This document shows, in pieces, positions 57,438 to 64,000 of a stretch of DNA of 64,000 nt (position 1 is its first letter; the number at the start of each line of letters is the position of its first letter). The position numbers and the translations under genes are program-made. The notes beneath the pieces are model-generated. The model saw only the letters and a program-made list of their open reading frames with translations, was not told the origin of the DNA and searched no databases. The DNA is from an uncultured Opitutaceae bacterium (GTDB taxonomy: Bacteria > Verrucomicrobiota > Verrucomicrobiia > Opitutales > Opitutaceae), in the NCBI GenBank assembly GCA_937902925.1, contig CALFNN010000070.1:62001-126000 (forward strand), written 5' to 3'.

Positions 57438-58991
57438 CTAGTGCGACACCCGTCCGGAATTCGTGATCGCGTAGGTCGGTCCGGCCCCGTCGGCGGTCGT
57501 GACGTCGGCGAAGGTCACGTCCTCCGCCTCGTCCACCTTGACGACCGCGTCCGCCGGCAGCTTCACGTGATCGAACGTAACCTCGCGGGTGCGATGGCCC
57601 GCCGCGGAAAAGCCGTTGAGGTTGATCACGGTGCTCCCCGGCTTGCCGCCGCTCAGGTCGAGATTCACGAAGCGGAAATTGCGGAAGATCGGCGGCTCCG
57701 GGGCGGGCTCGCCGTCGTTGTTGTAGGCGAGCGCCGTCAGGACGCTGATCATCTGGAGGTCGCAATCGCGCACGGTCACGTTCTCGACGACGCTGCCGCG
57801 ATCCTTGGTCGCCTTGATCTGGAAACCGTTGAGCAGGGCGCCGGCGACGCAGTCCTGCACGAGGACGTTGCGCACTCCGCCCGACATCTCGCTGCCGATC
57901 GAGATGCCGTGCCCCCGCTGGAACCGGCAGTCGACGATCCACACGTTTTCCGTCGGCCGGTTGACGACGTTGCCCTCGGGATTCTTGCCCGACTTGATGG
58001 CGATGCAGTCGTCGCCGGTGTCGAAGGCGCAGTTGACGATGTAGCAATTGCGGGAGGAGTCCGGGTCGATGCCGTCGCCGTTGCGGATCGCGGTGGTGAT
58101 CGTGAGGTCCTGGCACGTGACGTTTTCGCAGTAGACGAAGTGCAGCGTCCAACTCGGCGGCTCCTCGAGCGTGAGGCCCTGGATCTCGAGGTTCGTGCAG
58201 TTCATCAGACAAAGGAGGCGCCCGCGGCTCCGCAGCCCCTGCGCCGCGATCATCGCCTGCGCCAGCGGCGCGCCGCCGCCCGCGATCCGGCCCTCGCCGC
58301 GGATGCTGAGGTTGTGGACATTCGGCGGGCCGCCGTGGTCCAGCCGGCCCGCGTTCAACAAGCTGGCATAGGTCTTCAGCTCCCAGCCTTCGAATCGATT
58401 CAGGAATTGCGGCTCGTAGTCCGCCAGCGCGGTCGAGCCCTTCAGCGTGCCGCCCGCCGCCACCTGCAGCGTCATGTCACTCTTGAGATAGAGCGCGCCG
58501 CTGACAAAAACCCCGCGCGGGATGAGCACGGTGCCGCCAACTGGACACGCGTCGATCGCAGCCTGGATCGCCTTCGTGTTGTTGGTGGTGCCGTCGCCCC
58601 GCGCGCCATACGCCTCGACCGAGAGCACCGGTTCCTTCGGCGCCGTGTGGACGGCGATCCGATCGGTCTGGCGGGAAACGCGACCGGACGCGTCGTGCGC
58701 CCTCACCGTGAAAATATAATCGCGATCGGGCGCGAGCCCCTTCGCGGTGAAGTGGGTCTTGGCCGTGCTCATAAGCGGCTGGTCGCCGGACAAAACCTCA
58801 TAGGTGACGGCCGGCGCGGGTGCCTCGATCTTATCCCACAGCAGCGTGACCTCGTCGGATCGGATCGTCTGCGGAGCGACGAAAAGATGAAACGCCGCGA
58901 CGCCGGCCGCGGATCCATCCACCCCGGGCACCGCCGCCCAGCCCGACGCCAGACCGATCAATGAGAAAGCGAAGCCAAGCCAGGTGCGCAT
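57438..58991 (-). CDS. GH28 polygalacturonase-type glycosidase with N-terminal FN3 domain
   Basis: A 517-residue exported pectin-type hydrolase. A signal peptide (LGFAFSLIGLASGWA) and an FN3-like module (~30-115: VTYEVLSGDQPL, YIFTVRAHDASG) precede the beta-helix. The GH28 catalytic set is complete: NGDGIDPDSSRN and DTGDDCIAIKSG supply the three Asp residues, GHGISIGSE the His, and GFQIKA the basic substrate residue. It should cleave alpha-linked galacturonate or a rhamnogalacturonan side in inverting mode. It follows the GT-C-like gene by 28 nt and is probably in one operon with it and the esterase. Confidence 0.92.
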   Translation of the reverse strand: MRTWLGFAFSLIGLASGWAAVPGVDGSAAGVAAFHLFVAPQTIRSDEVTLLWDKIEAPAPAVTYEVLSGDQPLMSTAKTHFTAKGLAPDRDYIFTVRAHDASGRVSRQTDRIAVHTAPKEPVLSVEAYGARGDGTTNNTKAIQAAIDACPVGGTVLIPRGVFVSGALYLKSDMTLQVAAGGTLKGSTALADYEPQFLNRFEGWELKTYASLLNAGRLDHGGPPNVHNLSIRGEGRIAGGGAPLAQAMIAAQGLRSRGRLLCLMNCTNLEIQGLTLEEPPSWTLHFVYCENVTCQDLTITTAIRNGDGIDPDSSRNCYIVNCAFDTGDDCIAIKSGKNPEGNVVNRPTENVWIVDCRFQRGHGISIGSEMSGGVRNVLVQDCVAGALLNGFQIKATKDRGSVVENVTVRDCDLQMISVLTALAYNNDGEPAPEPPIFRNFRFVNLDLSGGKPGSTVINLNGFSAAGHRTREVTFDHVKLPADAVVKVDEAEDVTFADVTTADGAGPTYAITNSGRVSH

Positions 58992-59019
58992 AGAGGAAAG
59001 CAGGAGGTGGTCGGACTGT

Positions 59020-60750
59020 TCAAAATCCGCTGGCGGACTTGGTCGTTGCCGGCAACACGGCGATCATGTCGCCCAGCGAGTTTTCGATGTGTCGCGTCCA
59101 GCCCACGCGCGCGAGGCTGGCGACAATCGCGGCGCCGTCATCGGGCAGGCCCTTGCGATTGATCGCGACGGCGCCCCAGCCTCCCCTGACGATGGCGTTG
59201 GCCAGATCGCCTGGCGGAAGCTGGCCGAGCGCCACCGTGGCATCGGCTTCCGGGCGGCCTTTGACCGCACCATAGGATAGGCGCAGGTGGCGCGAAGACA
59301 GGAAGAGCCGCAGGTGCTCGTAGTCGATGAACCCGCGTTGAAAATCCGATCCCGCCTCGGGAAACGGCACGGCCGGAAGCATGAAGACATCGTTCTGCGA
59401 CCCGACCGCCTGCTCCAACTCCCGGGCAAACGCCTCGTCCGCCTCGACGGTCCGGCGGATCGCCGGCCATTGCTGCGCCGGCGGATGACGCGCCTGATCC
59501 CACGCCCCGATCAAAAACAAGGCCGCCGCCGCCACCCAGCGCCAGCCCGCCGGCCAGCGGCGCGTCACGGCGGTCAGTGCCCCTGCCAGATAAAGCATCG
59601 CCAGCGTGAGCAGCACGATGCTGACACGGTTGTTGCTCCGCAGCACTCCCCAACCAAAGAGCAGCAGCAGCGACGCGATGCCGCCCGGCACCGCCCACGC
59701 CAGCGTCCACAGCGCGAGCGGCGTGTGCCACGAAATCGGACGCCGCCGGCCGATCCGTCGCGCCGCGACGACCATCATCGCCGCCAAACCGGCGAGCCCG
59801 ACGATACCGAGATAGGTCCCGCGCTCCGTGTTCTGCCCGGCGGGGTTGGTGTCCCAATAAGCCCGGCGCGTCCACGTCTGCAGCGCCGTCCACCCATGCT
59901 GATAAGGCAGCAACAACTGCTCGGGCCGGAGCGCGAGCACGTCGGCGTCGCCCACGTTGCGCGCGAGCGCAGCGGGGTTGGGCCCCCGCTCGCGGTGCAG
60001 CAAAAACGTGTCGAGTTGGGTCAGTAAAAAGCCCGCGACCAGCGCAGCGCCCAGGGCGACCGGGATGAGCACCCGGCGTGTTCCGCCGCGGCATGCGAGT
60101 TGGAAAAGGGCGGCGAGCGCAAAGAACTGCCCCACGACGACCGCATAGTAAAACTCCAGCATCCCCGTCAGCGCCGCCACGGCCAGCGCCCCGATCAACG
60201 CCCGTCCCGCGATCGGAAGACGACGCGCCGAGAAGCAGCGCAACACAACGGCCAGGACCAGCGGCAGGTGCCAGTAGTGCAGCATCGAGATGTGCCAGAG
60301 CGTCCGATAAAACGCGTAATACGAAAGCGCATAGACTCCGGCCAGCGCTGCGCTCCAAGCCCGCGCGGCGCCGAGCGACCGGCACACCAGAAAACACGAA
60401 GCCGCCGCCAGCAGGTGCGCGGCGAGGACGGCCAGGTTCGCCGCGGGATACAGGCCGACCCAGCGAGCACCTTGGGCCGTCGTCCACAGCACGAGATCCC
60501 AATACATCGGAAAATCGCTCCAGTTCGCGCCCGCCGGCGCTCCCAGCCGCGGCTGATGCTGCTCGGCGAAAGGTGCCGCGCCGGACTCCGCCATGCCCTC
60601 GATGGCCGCGAGCTGAAACCAGGCGTCGCCACCATACGCCACCGGCACGCGCCAAGATTCCGCGGACCAGCGGTGATACGTGTTCGTCCACACCACCGCC
60701 ACGACGGCGAGCAGCAATCCCAGGACAAGGTAGTCGCGGCGGCGGAACAC
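59020..60750 (-). CDS. Polytopic GT-C-like membrane protein of unknown function
   Basis: A 576-residue protein with about 11 membrane helices, starting with YLVLGLLLAVVAVVW. An acidic residue pair in the first outer loop (AYGGDAWFQL) and a long C-terminal soluble part resemble lipid-linked-sugar glycosyltransferases of GT-C fold, but no family could be fixed. The GTG at 60750 was preferred: third-position GC drops sharply upstream of it; a TTG at 60813 is the alternative. Its place between an esterase and a GH28 gene is odd for a pectin operon. It may attach sugars to the cell surface or be a polymer-handling protein. Confidence 0.65.
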   Translation of the reverse strand: MFRRRDYLVLGLLLAVVAVVWTNTYHRWSAESWRVPVAYGGDAWFQLAAIEGMAESGAAPFAEQHQPRLGAPAGANWSDFPMYWDLVLWTTAQGARWVGLYPAANLAVLAAHLLAAASCFLVCRSLGAARAWSAALAGVYALSYYAFYRTLWHISMLHYWHLPLVLAVVLRCFSARRLPIAGRALIGALAVAALTGMLEFYYAVVVGQFFALAALFQLACRGGTRRVLIPVALGAALVAGFLLTQLDTFLLHRERGPNPAALARNVGDADVLALRPEQLLLPYQHGWTALQTWTRRAYWDTNPAGQNTERGTYLGIVGLAGLAAMMVVAARRIGRRRPISWHTPLALWTLAWAVPGGIASLLLLFGWGVLRSNNRVSIVLLTLAMLYLAGALTAVTRRWPAGWRWVAAAALFLIGAWDQARHPPAQQWPAIRRTVEADEAFARELEQAVGSQNDVFMLPAVPFPEAGSDFQRGFIDYEHLRLFLSSRHLRLSYGAVKGRPEADATVALGQLPPGDLANAIVRGGWGAVAINRKGLPDDGAAIVASLARVGWTRHIENSLGDMIAVLPATTKSASGF

Positions 60751-60850
60751 AGGATGAGGCAAAAGGGGACGATGCGGTCCCTTCGGGAATGACCGCCGTT
60801 CGTCCGCAGGCAAGGGAGGAGTGTCGCCGCCTTTCTCGACTTCGATTCGC

Positions 60851-61978
60851 TCAATTCCCCGCGATCGGATATCCCTGCCAGACCCACTGCAGCGCGGTCG
60901 GGTAGAGCTGTGAAATCGTCGGCCGGTCGGTGTGGCCGGCGCCGCGGGCAAAGACGAATTTGTAACGATAGCCTTTCGCGGCCAGCACCCGGGCCATGGC
61001 CTCGTTGGCCTCCACCCAATCGTGCATCCCGTCCCGCGGGCCGAGGTTGTCGCGGTCGCCGCATTCCAGATAAATGCGGAGCGGTTGGGCGGGGTGGTTG
61101 GGGATCAAAGTCTCGTGGTAGGCCCAGGCGCCGTGCGGATTTTCCGGATCGGTCGGCCACTGCTGATTGACGAAGGTGCCGGAGAACGTGAAGACGCGAT
61201 GGTAGCGCTCCGGATGAAACCACGCCATGGTCATCCCCGCCGCCGCGCCGGAGCTCGTGCCCATGACGGCGCGGCCGTCCGGGTCCTTCGTCAGCTTCAC
61301 GTTGGCGACCTTTTCGGCCACCGGCAGGACTTCGGTCTCGACGAAGTCGCTGTATTTGCCGGACACCGTGTCGTATTCCAGTCCGCGCTCGCTGCCCGGC
61401 GCGTCGCCGCCGCCGCTGGGAATGGCGACCACGACCATCACCGGCAGCTTTTTCAACGGGATCAGGTGGTCGAGCACGTTGAACGCCCGGTTGTCGCCGT
61501 CGGTGGTGATCATCACCGGCGCGACCGTCCCGGGCACATACTGCTCCGGCACGTAAACCGAGACCGTGCGCGTCCAGGGCGCGGGATGGCTGGCGATGGT
61601 GTTGCCGCCGGCACCGGCCAGATCCGCCCCTCCCGGCGCCGGTTGATCGCGTGCGATGCCCGGATAAAATTTACTCCCGGTCGAACGCAGCGTGAATTTG
61701 TAGACGGTGCCCTTGGGCTGGCCATCCGCGACGGGTTTCATTTCCGGTGCCGGCGCGTGCGTCGGACCGATGATGAAATTGCCGTCCGCCTCGAGCGGCG
61801 GCACCTGGCCGTCGGGCAATTCGGCGGCCTTGACGTATCCCACCGCAAGCGGATCGCGCACGGGCACCGGCGGACGTCCCCCGGTGCGTCCCGCCACCGG
61901 AGCGCCCGCAGGCTGCGCCGAGGCGATGCTCACACCGATCAAGAGGATCGCCGTGATAAAGGATAATGGGGGTTTCAT
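60851..61978 (-). CDS. Exported esterase (esterase D/ferulate esterase type alpha/beta hydrolase)
   Basis: A 375-residue exported alpha/beta hydrolase. A signal peptide (PLSFITAILLIGVSIASA) is followed by a Gly/Pro linker (VAGRTGGRPPVPVRDP) and a non-catalytic beta module to ~120. The PF00756-type domain has VSVYVPEQYVPG, MITTDGDNRAFNVLDHL, the nucleophile elbow MGTSSGAAAG, an acid in YLECGDRDN and the His of GAGHTDRP. It should remove acetyl, feruloyl or methyl groups from plant polysaccharides, which fits the downstream GH28. The start at 61978 gives the clean signal peptide; the frame stays open further upstream in the divergent gap. Confidence 0.88.
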   Translation of the reverse strand: MKPPLSFITAILLIGVSIASAQPAGAPVAGRTGGRPPVPVRDPLAVGYVKAAELPDGQVPPLEADGNFIIGPTHAPAPEMKPVADGQPKGTVYKFTLRSTGSKFYPGIARDQPAPGGADLAGAGGNTIASHPAPWTRTVSVYVPEQYVPGTVAPVMITTDGDNRAFNVLDHLIPLKKLPVMVVVAIPSGGGDAPGSERGLEYDTVSGKYSDFVETEVLPVAEKVANVKLTKDPDGRAVMGTSSGAAAGMTMAWFHPERYHRVFTFSGTFVNQQWPTDPENPHGAWAYHETLIPNHPAQPLRIYLECGDRDNLGPRDGMHDWVEANEAMARVLAAKGYRYKFVFARGAGHTDRPTISQLYPTALQWVWQGYPIAGN

Positions 61979-62202
61979 GGGATTCCGAGATTGCGGGGCT
62001 GCGAACGCGGACCGCCTGACCGAGCGACAAATGCAACACCGGCGACGACGGAGCTGACGAGCCCAAAGCCAAACCTTACGTGTGCCCGCATCACTCACCG
62101 TCGGCATTCGCACGACCGTTGGCGCCGTGTTCCGCGCGGAAGCATGCCGGCAAAAGCGACTCGCACCCAATGGACCCGCTCGAACGTCTGCCTGTCACCC
62201 CC

Positions 62203-64000
62203 ATGAAGAAATCATACCCCAGGATTCTTGGTGTCGTGCTGGCTGCGTGCGTGCTGGTCGCAATGATCCCGCGCGCCCGGGCCGCCGACTATTCGGGCTA
62301 CACCGCCCTCGACCCGAGCCAGCCGGTTTCATTTGACGGCACGACGGTCAAATGGAACGGCAAGACTTTCGTCCTCGACGAGAACACCCTCTTTCTCGAT
62401 TACCGGCTCGATCGCGCGAAGCTCGCGGGCAATCCCTACGCGTTCAACAACCTCAAGGACGCGGTCGCAAAGTTGAAGAACGGCACGGCGGAAAAGCCGA
62501 TGCTGCTGCTGACCGCGCCCGGCGTTTACTGGGTCGACGATCCCGACGATCCCGTGATCCGCGGCACCAACGGCACCACGACGACGGGCATGACCATCGC
62601 CTGCAGTCATCTTTATTTCTACGGATTGAACACGAAGCGCGAGAACGTCGTCTACGCCGTCAACCGCGGCCAGACCCAGGGCTCGGAAGGCAACTTCACG
62701 ATGTTCAACATTCAGGGCACCGGCCTGAAATCCGAGAACGTGACGTTCGGCAACTACTGCAGCGTGGACCTGAAGTTTCCGCTGGTGCCGTCGTTAAGCC
62801 GCAAGCGGCGCGTGGAATCCATCGTGCAGGCGCAGCTGTTTTCCTACAACGGCGGCGACGGCGTGGCCATCAACTCCGGCTTCGTCAGCCGGCTGAACCT
62901 GCTGCCCTTCGCGACGACCTATCTCAACTGTCATCTCGAGAGCAACGCGCACGCCGGCGGTCGCAACAACGTCTACATCGGCTGCGAGCTGGAGTTCTAC
63001 GGCACCAACTTTTCGGGCGGGCGGTTCTTCCTCGACTGCGACATCTACCTCAAGCCCTACCCCTCCGTCTATCAGGGCCGGAGTCTCCACCGGTTCGGCT
63101 TTCTCGACGGCTCCGGGGTCGGCGGCGTTTGCGTCGACACCCGTTTTCACCGCAGTCAGGAGATGATCGATAACAACGTCGCCGCGGAAATTTCCTGGGA
63201 CCGCGTGCCGCAACTCGCCACGACCCGTGGCTATCAGTCCAACGTCACGCTCGACGGCAAACCCTACGTCATTCAGGAAGCGGCCACGCCGGGCGCAACC
63301 GTCGTGATGGCCGAGGGCTCGGACCTGCTGAAGGCCTACAAGGTGACCCTGGGTGGCAAGACGTATTACAACGTGCCCAACATCCTCGGCGGCGCCGATC
63401 CCTTCGGCTATGCTCCAGCGATCAGGGCCGCGGCCATGGCCGCCGGGAAAAACGAAAACTATTACTTGAACATTCCCACGACGGCCGCGCTGCGAGTTGC
63501 TTCCGCCGCGGAACCCGCGCCCCAGGGCGGCGCCGCTCCGGGCGCGGCGGCGCGAGGGCGCGCCGGTGCGGGCGCCGCCGGCCGGGGTGGCCCCGGTGGC
63601 GAAGGCGCGGGTGGCGGTGCGCCAACCACGATTCGCTCCGGCCAGTCGACCGCGACCTTGGTTTGGAGCGTGGCGCCCGAGACCAACGCTTCCAGCCCCG
63701 CGCTGGGCAGGTGGCGGTTCACGGCGAGCAATCCGAACATGGTGCAGATCACGCCCGGCGCCAACAATTCCATCACGGTGGCCGGCACGAACCAGACCGC
63801 CGCACCGGTGGACGTGCTCGTCGTCGCGAAAAACGAACTGGGGATCGAGGCGTGCGCGAAGCTGACGGTGGAGCCGGGCTTCGTCGCGCCGCCGAAATTT
63901 GCCCGGAAGCCGGCGATCACCCCGCCGGCCAGTGGCCGCGTCACGCTGGACTATCGACTGGACCTCGGTTCCCGGCAGCCGACCGATGAATCGTTGATCA
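62203..64000 (+). CDS. Pectinesterase-like exported beta-helix protein (3' end outside window)
   Basis: At least 599 residues; the frame is open to the window edge. A signal peptide (ILGVVLAACVLVAMIPRARA) precedes YSGYTALDPSQPVSFDGTTV and a right-handed helix with GNFTMFNIQGTGLKSENVTF, then NYCSVDLKFPL, then VYIGCELEFYGTNFSGGRFF. This layout resembles a family of pectin-associated helix proteins (CE8-like) in Bacteroidota and Verrucomicrobiota. A Gly/Ala-rich linker at ~446-470 leads to a further beta-rich domain. The typical CE8 catalytic Asp pair could not be located, so activity is open. It is divergent from the esterase gene, 224 nt apart, so the two may share control. The 224-nt gap shows no clear operator. 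Confidence 0.7.
   Translation, partial: MKKSYPRILGVVLAACVLVAMIPRARAADYSGYTALDPSQPVSFDGTTVKWNGKTFVLDENTLFLDYRLDRAKLAGNPYAFNNLKDAVAKLKNGTAEKPMLLLTAPGVYWVDDPDDPVIRGTNGTTTTGMTIACSHLYFYGLNTKRENVVYAVNRGQTQGSEGNFTMFNIQGTGLKSENVTFGNYCSVDLKFPLVPSLSRKRRVESIVQAQLFSYNGGDGVAINSGFVSRLNLLPFATTYLNCHLESNAHAGGRNNVYIGCELEFYGTNFSGGRFFLDCDIYLKPYPSVYQGRSLHRFGFLDGSGVGGVCVDTRFHRSQEMIDNNVAAEISWDRVPQLATTRGYQSNVTLDGKPYVIQEAATPGATVVMAEGSDLLKAYKVTLGGKTYYNVPNILGGADPFGYAPAIRAAAMAAGKNENYYLNIPTTAALRVASAAEPAPQGGAAPGAAARGRAGAGAAGRGGPGGEGAGGGAPTTIRSGQSTATLVWSVAPETNASSPALGRWRFTASNPNMVQITPGANNSITVAGTNQTAAPVDVLVVAKNELGIEACAKLTVEPGFVAPPKFARKPAITPPASGRVTLDYRLDLGSRQPTDESLI

Noticed and set aside
1-64000. tRNA, rRNA, CRISPR, insertion sequences, phage genes
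   Set aside because: Looked for and not seen; tailspike-like modules in the beta-helix proteins are not accompanied by any phage structural gene.

Overview
The window is about 64 kb of high-GC bacterial DNA. It most likely comes from Verrucomicrobiota, family Opitutaceae or a close relative. The evidence is a PVC-type membrane cytochrome dehydrogenase, a TonB-dependent receptor with the N-terminal style common in Opitutaceae (an 'ELSPFVI' run after the signal peptide), many secreted beta-helix and glycosidase genes, and a DUF2339/DUF3999 pair. I see no rRNA, tRNA, CRISPR array, transposase or integrase. Many long open frames lie antisense to real genes; these are a high-GC artefact and are left out.

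Layout. 1-5.1 kb: a partial heparinase II/III-type lyase and a 1,147-residue secreted beta-helix protein with BACON-like and Ig-like modules. 5.3-6.6 kb: a decayed stretch with a sigma-factor N-terminus fused to the C-terminus of another gene, one intact membrane-anchored protein, and an ~85-bp copy of the 3' end of a gene that lies 9.5 kb away. 6.7-16 kb: a sensor kinase and sigma-54 activator pair, divergent from a receiver protein plus a complete RND efflux set (adaptor, MdtB/C-like pump, outer-membrane lipoprotein). 16-24 kb: a PQQ-type beta-propeller protein, a small ORF with a strong terminator, rsgA, a GYF/RDD membrane protein, a bufferin-type RiPP operon (Cys-rich precursor, MNIO/DUF692, DUF2063 partner, DoxX) and a D-2-hydroxyacid dehydrogenase. 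24-40 kb: DUF2339 and DUF3999 envelope proteins, a YbaY-like lipoprotein, an agarase-like protein that appears to lack catalytic residues, the PVC dehydrogenase, an aldo/keto reductase, a cysteine-synthase-type enzyme and a DsbD/ScsB-like reductase.

39.4-54.8 kb is a carbohydrate locus around a LacI-family regulator: GH38 alpha-mannosidase, class A acid phosphatase, TonB receptor, sodium/solute symporter, metallophosphoesterase, two tandem beta-helix proteins and a GH71/99-like enzyme. Four copies of a TTAAACGTTT(T/C)A operator lie in its intergenic regions, which ties these genes into one local regulon. Two phosphatases beside alpha-mannosidase-type enzymes suggest, as an inference, that the substrate is a phosphorylated alpha-mannan. 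55-64 kb: a SHOCT protein, an AraC regulator, a DUF5069 protein and a pectin-type group (GH28, a GT-C-like membrane protein, an esterase, and a divergent pectinesterase-like beta-helix protein cut by the window end).
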